A stretch of 64,000 nucleotides of DNA, taken from Hymenobacter convexus. Its GTDB lineage: Bacteria > Bacteroidota > Bacteroidia > Cytophagales > Hymenobacteraceae. A program made the translations under genes and the position numbers. The stretch is taken from contig NZ_JAUQON010000005.1 of NCBI RefSeq assembly GCF_030580955.1, forward strand, positions 62,001-126,000, in the 5' to 3' direction. Within the stretch, counting starts at the first letter, position 1; every line of letters starts with the position of its first letter. The notes under the pieces were generated by a model. It ran no database searches. It saw only the letters and a program-made list of their open reading frames with translations, and was not told where the DNA came from. Shown piece by piece: positions 38,511-47,522 of this stretch.

Positions 38511-39107
38511 ATGAAAGAGAAAACCATCCTGAAGCTCAAGCTGAACACCGACCCGCGTTGGGTGAACATTGCCGAGAAAAACATTGAGGACATTCTGGTT
38601 GACCACGCCTGGTGCGAGCAAAAAGCCGCCAGCACCGGCATCAGCATGATTATTCACTACCCCGAGAAAACCCGGCTGGTGGATGAACTCACCGACCTCG
38701 TGGCCGAGGAGTGGAGCCACTTCGAGCGGGTGCTGCTGGAGTTGCGCAAGCGCGGCTACGCCCTGGGCCGCCCCCGCAAAGATGAATACGTGGTGCAGCT
38801 ACTGGCCCACGTGCGCAAAGGCGGCGCCCGCGAGCGCCAGCTCATGGACCAGCTCCTGGTGTCGGCTCTCATCGAAGCCCGCAGCTGCGAGCGGTTCAAG
38901 CTGCTCTGGCAAAACATTGCCGACCAAGAGCTCAGCAAATTCTATTACGAGCTGATGGTGTCGGAAGCCGCGCATTTCGTGAGCTACGTCGACTTGGCTA
39001 AGGAATATTGTGACCCCAAACAAGTGGACGAGCGGCTGCAGGAACTGCTCGTTATCGAGGGCGAAATCGTGACCAATTTGCCGGTGCGCGACGACCGCAT
39101 GCACTAA
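38511..39107 (+). CDS. miaE: tRNA-(ms2io6A)-hydroxylase
   Basis: 198 residues from ATG 38511. Ferritin-like di-iron fold: Glu in VDHAWCEQKAA, EEWSHFERV (near 66-74), LIEARSCERF and SEAAHFVSY supply the carboxylate and histidine ligands. It hydroxylates ms2i6A37 of tRNA to ms2io6A with O2. The substrate is made by MiaA and MiaB; miaB lies at 27971. It follows the porin gene by 11 bp, so it may share the lpxK transcript. Confidence 0.95.
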   Translation: MKEKTILKLKLNTDPRWVNIAEKNIEDILVDHAWCEQKAASTGISMIIHYPEKTRLVDELTDLVAEEWSHFERVLLELRKRGYALGRPRKDEYVVQLLAHVRKGGARERQLMDQLLVSALIEARSCERFKLLWQNIADQELSKFYYELMVSEAAHFVSYVDLAKEYCDPKQVDERLQELLVIEGEIVTNLPVRDDRMH

Positions 39108-39126
39108 GCAAAAAGCTGTCACCTCC

Positions 39127-39552
39127 ATGTGCTACAAGGGTATCCATATTTTCAGCCTTTTCCTACTCATGCTCGAAGGTTGCGTAATAGCTGATAATCA
39201 TCAACTTCCTGAGTTTGCCTACAACGGAAAAGCGCACAATAGCCGAATTATCACAAGGCGTCCTGACTATGGTGATGGCCACCCGGATGGCTGCATTGTG
39301 ATGGATGAGATGCAGTTGAGGATGAATGTTATTTCGCCTGATTCCGTATCATTTGAGGTGAAAGACGTCGGGACACAACAGCCAGTAATGGCTACCATAA
39401 TGCTGGTCTATCAAACGCCTGCTAAGATTGATACCTTGCTAACTAATATAGCAGGAGGTGTTTCTGCTAAAAGAAGCGCTGACCTCAAAAGGGTTGAAGC
39501 CGCAAGCCTGGGGTACAGACAACTTACTGTTGACCTAACGCGGCTTAAATAG
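39127..39552 (+). CDS. Putative lipoprotein with carboxypeptidase-regulatory-like domain
   Basis: 141 residues. The N-terminus has a hydrophobic stretch and a possible lipobox (LMLEGC, Cys19). The mature part has an Ig-like pattern typical of CarboxypepD_reg domains: FEVKDVGTQQPVMATIML, then TLLTNIAGG and RVEAASLGYRQLTVDLTRL. Such domains bind or stabilise surface structures. GC content is lower than neighbours, suggesting later arrival. It lies 20 bp after miaE and converges with fumarylacetoacetase. Confidence 0.65.
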   Translation: MCYKGIHIFSLFLLMLEGCVIADNHQLPEFAYNGKAHNSRIITRRPDYGDGHPDGCIVMDEMQLRMNVISPDSVSFEVKDVGTQQPVMATIMLVYQTPAKIDTLLTNIAGGVSAKRSADLKRVEAASLGYRQLTVDLTRLK

Positions 39553-39562
39553 TCTTTGCCGG

Positions 39563-40849
39563 CTACAGTGCCGGCAGCACCGTGCCGCGCACCTCCCCAA
39601 AGCCAATCCGAACGCCGTCTTTTTCCGCAAAGCCGCGCATGGTCACCGTGTCGCCATCGAGCAGGAACTTGCGTTCTGAGCCGTCGGCCAAGGGCACGGG
39701 GCGGGTGCCGCGCCAGGCCAACTCCAGCATCGAGCCCAGCGAATCGGGTGTGGGGCCCGAGATGGTGCCGGAGGCGTAGAGGTCGCCGGCTTCGAGGTTG
39801 CAGCCGTTGGAGGCGTGGTGGGCCAGCTGCTGGGCCATGCTCCAGTACATGAGGCCAAAATTGGTGCGGCTGATGGTGGTTTCGGGGCCGCCGACGGGCG
39901 TGAGGGCCACTTCGAGGTGCACATCGAAGTTGTGGGCGCCGCTCTGGCTGAGGTAGGGCAGAGGCGCGGGCTCCTGCACCGGTCCGGCGATGCGGAAGGG
40001 CTCCAGGGCATCGAGCGTGACCACCCAGGGCGCCACGCTGCTGCCGAAGTTCTTGCCCAGGAACGGCCCCAGCGGCACGTATTCCCAGCTTTGCAGGTCG
40101 CGGGCGCTCCAGTCGTTGAAAAGGCAAAGGCCGAAAATGTGGTTTTCGGCGTCGGCGATGGGCACGGTGCTGCCCAACTCGGTGCCGGTGCCCACCACGA
40201 AGGCCATTTCCAGCTCAAAATCTAGCTGGCGGCTGGGGCCGAAGGTAGGCGCGGCTTCGTCGGGCGCCTTGCGCTGGCCGTTGGGCCGGCGGATGTCGGT
40301 GCCCGACACCACGATGCTACTGGTGCGGCCGTGGTAGCCGATGGGGATGTGGCGCCAGTTGGGCAGCAGCGCGTTGGCCGGGTCGCGGAACATGGTGCCC
40401 ACGTTGGTGGCGTGTTCGATGCTGCTGTAGAAATCGGTGTAGTTGGCGGGCTTCACGGGGCGCAACATCCGCACCTCGGTTTGGCGGAGCAGGCAGGCGC
40501 GCACGGCCTCTTCGTGGTCGCGCAGGCGGGGCTCGTCGTGGCGCAGCAACTCGCTCACGCGCTGGCGCACGGCCCGCCACGCCGGCCGCCCCAGCCGCAA
40601 AAAGGCATTGAGCGAGCGGCGCCGGAATACCTTCGGCTGCGCGTCGCCAAGCTCGGTCAGGTCCTCAAAAAAGCCGTATTGGCTCACGGCGTACAAATCG
40701 AGCACGTAGCCCCCAATAGCCACCGCCAGGCGCGGCCCCCGCTCCTCGGTTTCGAACACCCCAAACGGTAGGTTCTGGATGGGAAAGTCGTTGTCGGGGC
40801 GAATGTCAATCCAGGAGCGAAGGGTGGGCGAGTTGGGCGAAGTGGCCAT
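39563..40849 (-). CDS. fahA: Fumarylacetoacetase
   Basis: 428 residues from ATG 40849 (MATSPNSPTLRSWIDI), typical for the two-domain eukaryote-like enzyme. The N-terminal SH3-like domain precedes the catalytic beta-roll domain with DFYSSIEHATNVG (Asp and His), the RPNGQ segment, and FELEMAFVVG with metal-binding acidic residues; the C-terminal GTISGPTPDSLGSMLEL is conserved. It splits fumarylacetoacetate into fumarate and acetoacetate, the last step of tyrosine breakdown. No other pathway genes lie nearby. Confidence 0.96.
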   Translation of the reverse strand: MATSPNSPTLRSWIDIRPDNDFPIQNLPFGVFETEERGPRLAVAIGGYVLDLYAVSQYGFFEDLTELGDAQPKVFRRRSLNAFLRLGRPAWRAVRQRVSELLRHDEPRLRDHEEAVRACLLRQTEVRMLRPVKPANYTDFYSSIEHATNVGTMFRDPANALLPNWRHIPIGYHGRTSSIVVSGTDIRRPNGQRKAPDEAAPTFGPSRQLDFELEMAFVVGTGTELGSTVPIADAENHIFGLCLFNDWSARDLQSWEYVPLGPFLGKNFGSSVAPWVVTLDALEPFRIAGPVQEPAPLPYLSQSGAHNFDVHLEVALTPVGGPETTISRTNFGLMYWSMAQQLAHHASNGCNLEAGDLYASGTISGPTPDSLGSMLELAWRGTRPVPLADGSERKFLLDGDTVTMRGFAEKDGVRIGFGEVRGTVLPAL

Positions 40850-40900
40850 GCGACAGGGAGGGCAGGGGAGTTGAGGAGAAGAGAGGGGAAATGGGGGCAA

Positions 40901-41014
40901 AACAGGACGTCATGCTGAGTGTAGCCGAAGCATCTCTACCGCAATAGTAAACCACTCGATTGAGTCACTACCACACGCGAGATGCTTCGGCTACGCTCAG
41001 CATGACGTCCTGTT
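40901..41014. repeat. Palindromic repeat, family B copy 2
   Basis: Two 36-nt arms (40901-40936, 40979-41014) with one mismatch, core GTCATGCTGAG...AGCCGAAGCATCTC. It lies between the NifU-like gene's stop and the start of fahA. Confidence 0.9.
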
Positions 41015-41043
41015 CTGCTTAGTCAAATAACGGCAAAAGAAGC

Positions 41044-41301
41044 CTAACGCGCCTCCACGGCCGTGATTTCCGGCACGGCTTTCTTAACGGTATCCTCCAG
41101 GCCGGCGCGCGTCATCGGCGACATGGGGCAGGCTCCGCAGGCGCCTTCCCATTGCAGCTGAAGCACGCCTTCGGGCGTGATGTTGGCCACGCGCACGTTG
41201 CCGCCGTCGGTGGCCAGGTAGGGGCGCAGGGTGTCGAGGGCCGCTTCGATGCGGGGCATCAGCGGATGGTCGAAAGTGGGGAGGGCGGTTGTCGTTTCCA
41301 C
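41044..41301 (-). CDS. NifU-like C-terminal domain protein (Fe-S scaffold)
   Basis: 85 residues, a free-standing NifU C-terminal domain. It has the conserved LRPYLATDGGNV start and the CGACP motif (CXXC) that holds a transient 4Fe-4S cluster. It delivers clusters to target proteins in the cytoplasm, as Nfu proteins do. The ATG lies 6 bp behind the stop of the mrp gene, so the two form an operon for Fe-S cluster assembly or carriage. Confidence 0.93.
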   Translation of the reverse strand: METTTALPTFDHPLMPRIEAALDTLRPYLATDGGNVRVANITPEGVLQLQWEGACGACPMSPMTRAGLEDTVKKAVPEITAVEAR

Positions 41302-41307
41302 GGGTAG

Positions 41308-42411
41308 TTAGGAATTCATCTGCACGACGGCCGTTTTGGGCGCCACGTTGTTGCGGATACTCACTTGCCGGGCCACGGCTTCGGCCAAATCGGCGAAGAG
41401 CTGGCCCACGGCCGACTTCGGGTCGAGTACGGCCGGCTGGCCCTGGTCGCCGTTTTCGCGGATGCTTTGCACCAGCGGCAGCTGGCCCAGCAGCGGCACG
41501 TCGTGCTGCGCGGCGAGGCGCTGGCCGCCCCCTTCGCCAAAGATATAGTACTTGCTGTCGGGCAATTCGGCCGGCGTAAACCACGCCATATTCTCCACCA
41601 CGCCCAGCACGGGCACGTTGATTTGCGGCTGCCGGAACATCTGCAAACCCTTCTGGGCATCGGCCAGCGCCACTTTCTGCGGCGTGGTCACGATAACGGC
41701 GCCGGTGACGGGCACGGTTTGCACCAGCGTCAGGTGAATGTCGGACGTGCCGGGCGGCAGGTCGAGCAGCAGGTAATCCAGCTCGCCCCAGTCTACTTCG
41801 GTGATGAACTGCTTAAGCGCCGACGAGGCCATGGGCCCGCGCCACACAATGGCCGATTCGGCCGGCGCCAGGAAGCCGATGCTCATCAATTTCACGCCGT
41901 ATTTCTCGATGGGCTGAATCAGATTCTTGCCATTCGGGCCCTGAAAAACGTGCGGGGCCTCGTTCTCCACGTTGAACATGACGGGCATGCTGGGGCCGGA
42001 AATATCGGCATCGACCAAGCCCACCTTGGCGCCGGTAGCGGCCAGGGCCACGGCCAGGTTGGCCGTCACGGTGCTTTTGCCCACGCCGCCTTTGCCCGAG
42101 GCAATGGCGATGATGTTTTTCACGCCGGGGAGCAGGTCACCGCGGTTGTGGCGGCCGGTGGTTACCCGCGAGGTCATGGTAATCACCACGTTGGCGTCCT
42201 TGTCTACCATCGTGTGGATGGCGCGCTCGCAGGCGTCGTGGATGAGCTGCTTGAGCGGGCAGGCGGGCGTGGTGAGCACCACGGTGAAGGCGACGGTGAG
42301 GCCGGTTATCTCGATATTCTCAATCATGTTGAGCGCGACGAGGTCTTGGCCCAGGTCGGGCTCTTCCACGTAGCTCAGGGCTTTGAGAACGGCTTCTTTG
42401 GTAATGGTCAT
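41308..42411 (-). CDS. Mrp/NBP35-family Fe-S cluster carrier ATPase
   Basis: 367 residues. An N-terminal MIP18-like (DUF59) domain (about 1-85) precedes the P-loop ATPase with the deviant Walker A GKGGVGKST (106-114), the switch VDADISGPS and DLPPGTSD. It carries Fe-S clusters to apoproteins. The CXXC pair found near the C-terminus of many members is not seen here, so cluster binding may depend on the NifU-like partner. A -7 box lies 31 nt upstream. Confidence 0.95.
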   Translation of the reverse strand: MTITKEAVLKALSYVEEPDLGQDLVALNMIENIEITGLTVAFTVVLTTPACPLKQLIHDACERAIHTMVDKDANVVITMTSRVTTGRHNRGDLLPGVKNIIAIASGKGGVGKSTVTANLAVALAATGAKVGLVDADISGPSMPVMFNVENEAPHVFQGPNGKNLIQPIEKYGVKLMSIGFLAPAESAIVWRGPMASSALKQFITEVDWGELDYLLLDLPPGTSDIHLTLVQTVPVTGAVIVTTPQKVALADAQKGLQMFRQPQINVPVLGVVENMAWFTPAELPDSKYYIFGEGGGQRLAAQHDVPLLGQLPLVQSIRENGDQGQPAVLDPKSAVGQLFADLAEAVARQVSIRNNVAPKTAVVQMNS

Positions 42412-42442
42412 GGGGCAGGCTAAGCGCCGAATGGGCGGGTTG

Positions 42443-42450
42443 CAAAGATA
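42443..42450 (-). promoter_or_regulatory. -7 box TATCTTTG of the mrp gene
   Basis: Minus-strand perfect TAnnTTTG match, 31 nt before the ATG. Confidence 0.65.
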
Positions 42451-42621
42451 ACCCCGGAAGCGGCGGGCCGGTTCGAGCCTGCCGAAAATGCAGTTTTAGC
42501 GGAGATAAAAAAACCAGCCAAGGATTGAAATTTCTTGATGAAAATTTGATGAATTACTTCCATATTTACCAGCTCACGATATCCTAATGTAATACGTTTA
42601 CCGCTTACCCCACCCTTCGCC

Positions 42622-42915
42622 ATGCCGAACCTCGACCATGCATTTCGTGCCCAAAACGTAGAAATATACAGTTTTTCGGATGGCCCCGACCAGGACAGCG
42701 CCGTGGTGGTGGTGAAGCTGGTGGTGCCCCGCGCCGCCAAAGTTCCGGCCCTGCACCAGCATCTCGAAACCGCTGGTTTGCGGGTGCTTCCGGCCTCGGC
42801 CAGCAGCACCGTGCTCAGCACTGCCCTTGGCGACCTGCAAATGAGCAGCACCGCCCACCCCACCGACTGGTCGACCACGGCCACGCTGAAGGGCCGCTCA
42901 TCGGTTGAGCGTTGA
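42622..42915 (+). CDS. Small protein of unknown function
   Basis: 97 residues. It begins with MPNLDHAFRAQNVEIYSF, and the rest shows a possible ferredoxin-like alternation of strands and helices (VVVVKLVVP ... ALHQHLETAGLRVL). No signal peptide and no cysteine. It lies between the mrp promoter (divergent) and the GH2 gene (convergent); a small hairpin (GGAGCGA/TCGCTCC, 42947-42967) follows. Family unknown. Confidence 0.6.
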   Translation: MPNLDHAFRAQNVEIYSFSDGPDQDSAVVVVKLVVPRAAKVPALHQHLETAGLRVLPASASSTVLSTALGDLQMSSTAHPTDWSTTATLKGRSSVER

Positions 42916-42984
42916 ATGCCCAGCTTGTGAGTGGCAGAACGGCACAGGAGCGACCCTGCGTCGCTCCACGACCCGGAAGCTGCT

Positions 42985-44835
42985 CTAGTCCAGCCGTTCC
43001 ATCAGCCGCGAGGCCAGCAGGCCGGCGGGCACGCTGAGGGCGCCGGTGTGCGGGTCGATGAGGCCGTTGCGCTCGTCCTCGATGTTGGTGGCCTGGGTAT
43101 ACACGTCGCCCGCAATGGGGCGCTGCCGTAGCTCCTGTTTGAAGGCCCGGATGCTGTTGGTGCGGGCTTCAGCATCGGCCGGCCCGCCGTAGTCGGAGAA
43201 GCCAAAACCGCCCCATTCGCTCACAATGAGCGGCACCTGGCGACGGTAGAAAAACGGGTCGCCCACCACCAGCGGAAAGGCGGCAGTGCCCTCCATCTCG
43301 CCGCCCACCAGCCGGTCGAGCAGCTCTTTCCACCGCTCCAGGTCGGGGGTGTAGAGGTGGGCCGTGAGCAGGTCCGACTTCAGGCGGCCGGTGTAGGACA
43401 CGTGGTGCCAGCCGTCGTTGTCCACCACCAGAAACTGCGGGTAGGCAATCTGCATGAAGTGGTACATCTCCACAATGTACTGGCGGGTTGCGGGGTTGGT
43501 GGCGATGTCCTGGGCGCCCCAGTCTTCGTTGTAAAGGCTCCAAATGACAATGCTGGGGTGCGTTTCGCTGAGCGTGACGAGGCGCAGCAGCTCGGCGCGG
43601 TGGTTTTCGCGGCTGCGCGCGGTGGAGCTGTGCGGGCTGGGCACTTCCACCCACAGCAGCAGGCCCAGCTCATCGGCCAGGTTGTAGATGCGCGGGTCGA
43701 CGCCGGCGATGTGCACGCGCACCAGGTTGCAGCCCAGGGCTTTCATGGCGTGCATGTGGCGCTGCATTTCGTCCAGCGTGGCCGTGCCGGGCTGGTAAAG
43801 GATGCCGTCGAGGTAGGTAGGCTGGTTGTTGAGATACACGTAACGGCCGCGCGACTCAATCTTGCGCAGCCCAAACAGCGTTTCGATGGGCGCCGCGTAG
43901 CCTTCGTGGTCGATGAGCTGGGCCACCAAGCGGTAGCGGTTGGGTGCCTCGGGGCTCCACAGCTCGGCGCCGGGCACCTCCAGCACCACACGCTGCTGCC
44001 ACTGCCCGGGCTCCAGGTGAAGCGGAAAATCCGACTCGGCCAGGGGCGTGGTGCGGTCAGTAGTAGTCGGGTCGAACACCTGCAGCCGGATGGTATAATT
44101 GCCCGCATCGTGAATGCGCAAGGTCAGGTTGAAGCGCACCAGCTGGTCTTCCACCACGCTCACCACGCCCACGCGGGAGCGCAGGCGGTTGCGCTCCACG
44201 GTTTCGAGCCACACGCTGCGCACGGCGCCGGTGTAGGTCTGGTACCAGATGCCGCCGCGCTTGTACACGTGCGACTCCTGCTTGCCGCGCGGCGTTTCGG
44301 CATCCATCGTGTCCACGATGCGCACCGTGAGCCGGTTCACGAGGTGCAGGTTTTCCGCATCCAGCTCGTAGCTGAACGAGGTGTATTCGCCGTAGTGCAC
44401 CTCCTCGCCCTCAATGGTTTTCAGCGGCTGTCCATTTAGCCACACCCGCGTCTCGTAGCCGCAGGCCCCAAAGGTGAGCTGAATGAGCGAGCGGGGCTGG
44501 GGCTCGGCTATTTCGGGCAAGGTGAATTCACGCTCGTACCACACCACTATTTTGTCGTGCCAGGTGGCGCCTTCGTGCTGGCCGCGCACTTCCGCCAAGT
44601 GGGCTTCCACCGAGCCCGGCCACTGGGCCTTGTGCGCGTAGGTGTGCTCCAGGGCCCACTCTTCTTCCAGGCCTTTGTCCTCCACGTCGTGAGCAAAGCT
44701 CCACTCGCCGTCGAGCAGCACGTGGGTGTTCATGCGCAGCACGGCGCGGGGCAGGGGGTTGGTGAAGTCTTCGGGGGCTTCTTCCTCGGACTGGCTGGCC
44801 GAAAGCGAGTAATTCGATTGATTCAGGTCCTCCAT
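42985..44835 (-). CDS. Glycoside hydrolase family 2 enzyme (beta-glucuronidase/galactosidase-like)
   Basis: 616 residues from ATG 44835; in-frame ATGs at 44862 and 44886 would add an Arg-rich stretch without family likeness. Order: sugar-binding jelly-roll (about 30-200, LDGEWSF, GACGYETRVWLNG), Ig-like domain, then the TIM barrel with the acid/base in SLYNED (Glu near 435) and the nucleophile in IVSEWGG (Glu near 538). No signal peptide, so it probably acts in the cytoplasm on imported sugars. No polysaccharide-utilisation genes lie nearby. Substrate unknown. Confidence 0.9.
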   Translation of the reverse strand: MEDLNQSNYSLSASQSEEEAPEDFTNPLPRAVLRMNTHVLLDGEWSFAHDVEDKGLEEEWALEHTYAHKAQWPGSVEAHLAEVRGQHEGATWHDKIVVWYEREFTLPEIAEPQPRSLIQLTFGACGYETRVWLNGQPLKTIEGEEVHYGEYTSFSYELDAENLHLVNRLTVRIVDTMDAETPRGKQESHVYKRGGIWYQTYTGAVRSVWLETVERNRLRSRVGVVSVVEDQLVRFNLTLRIHDAGNYTIRLQVFDPTTTDRTTPLAESDFPLHLEPGQWQQRVVLEVPGAELWSPEAPNRYRLVAQLIDHEGYAAPIETLFGLRKIESRGRYVYLNNQPTYLDGILYQPGTATLDEMQRHMHAMKALGCNLVRVHIAGVDPRIYNLADELGLLLWVEVPSPHSSTARSRENHRAELLRLVTLSETHPSIVIWSLYNEDWGAQDIATNPATRQYIVEMYHFMQIAYPQFLVVDNDGWHHVSYTGRLKSDLLTAHLYTPDLERWKELLDRLVGGEMEGTAAFPLVVGDPFFYRRQVPLIVSEWGGFGFSDYGGPADAEARTNSIRAFKQELRQRPIAGDVYTQATNIEDERNGLIDPHTGALSVPAGLLASRLMERLD

Positions 44836-44956
44836 GCGGGCAATGCTACGTCGGCGCCGCATGATGGCGCGGCGCCTGTCTGTCACTGCTAACGGGCTTC
44901 GGGGCCGGAATGATGCAAAAAGAGCGTCGTGTAGAACAGCCTGGCTTGATGAGCAT

Positions 44957-45047
44957 CTGTCATCCTGAGCGCAGCGAAGGACCTTCTCACAGTCGAACGC
45001 ATGTCGTTGAGCGGTGAGAAGGTCCTTCGCTGCGCTCAGGATGACAG
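44957..45047. repeat. Palindromic repeat, family A copy 2 (34-nt perfect arms)
   Basis: Arms 44957-44990 and 45014-45047 are exact inverted copies, core TCATCCTGAGCGCAGCGAAG. It sits just behind the PAP2 gene's stop. Confidence 0.95.
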
Positions 45048-45066
45048 CCGATTTTTATTGACAGCC

Positions 45067-45864
45067 CTACAGCTGCAACCCCATGGCAAAGCCCGCTCCG
45101 CCGGCCGGGCTGTAGCTGGGCACTAGCAGCAGCTTGTGGGCTACTTTCTGCGGCAGCAGCTTGGTGAGGGCGGGGTAGGCGTGCCACACGGTTTCGGCGG
45201 AGAGGAAACCGATGGCGGCGCCGGCCAGCACGTCGGTTACCCAGTGCTTGTTGCCCATCACGCGCATGGCGCCGGTGGCGGTGGCCACCGCGTAGCCGCT
45301 CACGCTCAGCCAAGGGTATTGGCGGCCGTACTGCTCGTGCAGCAGCGTAGCCGTGAGGAAGGCCTGCGAGGTGTGCGACGACGGGAAAGAGCTCAAATCC
45401 TGCGGGTTGTAGGGGCGGGGCTCGGCCGTGTAGCGCTTGAGGTGGCTCACCACGCCTTCGTCCAGCTCGTGCGCCACGAGGTAAATCAGGGTGAAGCCCA
45501 CGGCGGTGCGCTCGCCTTTATGGCCGGTGGCCATCATGCCGTAGGCCATGGCCAGCGGCACGTGGCGGGTGTAGTCGTCGATGCCATGGGAATTGAAGCC
45601 GCGAAACAGCTCCTGCGTTTCGGCCTGCAAATCCTGCTTGGCCTGGCACATCGTCTGGTTGATTTTGGGGCTGTGGGCCAGCACCCCGACGCCAATCAGC
45701 ACCGACGGCACGGCGACGCGCAGCAACACCGCTTTCCTGGTGCCGGCCAAGGTAGCAGGCCGGGCCACGGTGCTGACAGCAGCAGTGTCAGCAACCTGCG
45801 CCCGAACCTGAACAGCCGGCCAACCGGCCAAAAGCAGGAAGAATAAGCGTAAGCGAATCAACAT
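45067..45864 (-). CDS. PAP2-family phosphatase with exported N-terminus
   Basis: 265 residues. A signal peptide (about 1-20) leads to the PAP2 core: KRYTAEPRP (KX6RP, about 141-149), PSSHTSQAF (PSGH-like, about 158-166) and MRVMGNKHWVTD (RX5HX3D, about 199-211), which carry the acid phosphatase active site. Hydrophobic helices surround these. The enzymes remove phosphate from lipids such as undecaprenyl pyrophosphate, phosphatidate or lipid A on the periplasmic side. The exact substrate is unknown. Single gene followed by a palindromic repeat. Confidence 0.92.
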   Translation of the reverse strand: MLIRLRLFFLLLAGWPAVQVRAQVADTAAVSTVARPATLAGTRKAVLLRVAVPSVLIGVGVLAHSPKINQTMCQAKQDLQAETQELFRGFNSHGIDDYTRHVPLAMAYGMMATGHKGERTAVGFTLIYLVAHELDEGVVSHLKRYTAEPRPYNPQDLSSFPSSHTSQAFLTATLLHEQYGRQYPWLSVSGYAVATATGAMRVMGNKHWVTDVLAGAAIGFLSAETVWHAYPALTKLLPQKVAHKLLLVPSYSPAGGAGFAMGLQL

Positions 45865-45991
45865 GTAGGCAGGAAGTAAATGTGGATTCTAAAATTAACC
45901 TCATATAAGCCTTGTATAAAAGAAAAAACGGTGAGCGGCAGCCTTTTCCAAGCCAACGCCTGCTGCTGACCAGCCGGTAGCACTGGCCATG

Positions 45992-46023
45992 AAAAAGCCT
46001 CACCCGCCATGGGTGAGGCTTTC
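45992..46023 (-). terminator. Terminator after the secreted protein gene
   Basis: GAAAGCCTCACCC stem with 4-5 nt loop and TTTTT on the minus strand, 25 bp after the stop at 46048. Confidence 0.85.
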
Positions 46024-46047
46024 GGTTACGCCTGCAGCCGAGTCGGC

Positions 46048-47325
46048 TTAGGTTTTTTGCTTCTTCTTTTTGGCGGCCGGGAAGAGAATGTTGTTCAGGA
46101 TAAGCCGGTAGCCGGGCGAGTTGGGGTGCAGGGCCAGGTCGGTGGGTTCCTCGCCCACGAGGTGCTGGTAGTCCTCGGGGTCGTGGCCGCCGTAAAACGT
46201 CCAGGTGCCCTTGCCCAGGCTGCCGTGGATGTAGCGGGCCTCGCCGGTTTGCTTGGTGTCGCCCATTATCACCACGTCGGATTTGATGAGGCTTTTGCGG
46301 AAAGCCGTGGTCTGGCCCATGAAGCCGTGGATGGTTTTTTCGTGGTTCTGGGTGAGCATGGTGGGTACCGGGTCGTACTTGGCCGAGTAGGTGAAGAGCT
46401 GGAAGTAGTCGTTCTGCTCACCGAGGCCCCGCTCGCTGGGCTGCATGTCAATGTTGGAGTATTCGTACTGAATGGGGTTGCGCTCCAGCTGGAAATTCTG
46501 GAAAGCCAGGCAGCGGTTGAAATTGAGCTTCGATTGGGCCGCCGGGTCGGCCGGGTCGCCGTCGTACATGCTTTCCACCATGTCGATGCCCAGACCAGCC
46601 AGGGCAATGTCGTAGCTGTCGGTAGCCGAGCACATGGCGAACAGGAAGCCGCCGCCGGCAATAAATTCCTGCATCTTGGTGGCCACAGCACCTTTCATCA
46701 CGCTCACTTTATTGAAGCCGTTGCGCTTGGCGGCAGCTTCAGCGTCGCGCACCTGCTGCTGGTACCAGGGGTAGTTGCGGTAGGTGGCGTAAAACTTGCC
46801 GTATTCACCGGTAAAGTCCTCGTGGTGCAGGTGCAGCCAGTCGTACTTCGGCAGTTCGCCTTTCAGCACCTCGTCGTCGTAAATCTGGGTGTAGGGGATT
46901 TCGGCGTAGGTGAGCACCATGGTCACGGCGTCGTCCCAGGGCTGCTTGCCTTTAGGCGTATACACCGCGATTTTGGGCACCTTCTCCAACTTCATCACGT
47001 CCATGTTGGCGTTCGGGTCGGCTATTTCCTGCAGAATGCCGGTGTACTGGGCCTCGCTGATGACCTGGAATGTGACGCCCCGCACGGCCAGCTCGTTCTC
47101 GGCCGCCGAACTGGTTTCGAAGGCGAAGGCGCCGCCCCGGTAGTTCAATAGCCAATCGACGGGCACCTCGCGCTGGAGCAGCCAGAAAGCCACGCCGTAG
47201 GCCTTAAGGCACTCTTTCTGGGTGTTATCCATCGGAATGAACACGTGGTTAGCGCGGGCGGCCAGCGGCGCGGCCATGCCGGCCCCGGCCAAGAGCACAA
47301 AGAGGAGAAAACGCTTAAACAGCAT
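46048..47325 (-). CDS. Large secreted protein of unknown function
   Basis: 425 residues with a clear signal peptide (about 1-24, cut after ARA before NHV). The mature part begins HVFIPMDNTQKECLKAYG and contains segments such as DWLHLHHEDFTGEYG and AGGGFLFAMCSATDSYD that resemble class I amidotransferase-like folds. Relatives in Cytophagales are, to my memory, often labelled asparagine synthetase B, but neither an N-terminal catalytic Cys nor the ATP-pyrophosphatase SGGLDS motif is present. The protein ends in a Lys-rich tail. Single gene with its own terminator. Role unknown. Confidence 0.8.
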   Translation of the reverse strand: MLFKRFLLFVLLAGAGMAAPLAARANHVFIPMDNTQKECLKAYGVAFWLLQREVPVDWLLNYRGGAFAFETSSAAENELAVRGVTFQVISEAQYTGILQEIADPNANMDVMKLEKVPKIAVYTPKGKQPWDDAVTMVLTYAEIPYTQIYDDEVLKGELPKYDWLHLHHEDFTGEYGKFYATYRNYPWYQQQVRDAEAAAKRNGFNKVSVMKGAVATKMQEFIAGGGFLFAMCSATDSYDIALAGLGIDMVESMYDGDPADPAAQSKLNFNRCLAFQNFQLERNPIQYEYSNIDMQPSERGLGEQNDYFQLFTYSAKYDPVPTMLTQNHEKTIHGFMGQTTAFRKSLIKSDVVIMGDTKQTGEARYIHGSLGKGTWTFYGGHDPEDYQHLVGEEPTDLALHPNSPGYRLILNNILFPAAKKKKQKT

Positions 47326-47445
47326 AGGATTTTAGCAAAAGAAACGCCCCTCAGCAACGAGGTTGCGGCGGCGGTGGTTCAAGTTAAGCGCCGGCCGCCG
47401 AACTTTGGGCGGTTGCGGGGCCGGTTATCGGCATTTGCACCGTCC

Positions 47446-47493
47446 GTCATCCCAAGCTCTGCCTGTCAACCTGCGCGCTGCTCAGGATGACAG
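47446..47493. repeat. Degenerate family A palindrome
   Basis: GTCATCC...AGC on the left and GCTCAGGATGACAG on the right match the ends of the family A repeats, while the centre is lost or changed. It lies just before the permease gene. Confidence 0.6.
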
Positions 47494-47522
47494 ATGCCCA
47501 AAACCTGCTGCAAAAAAACGCC

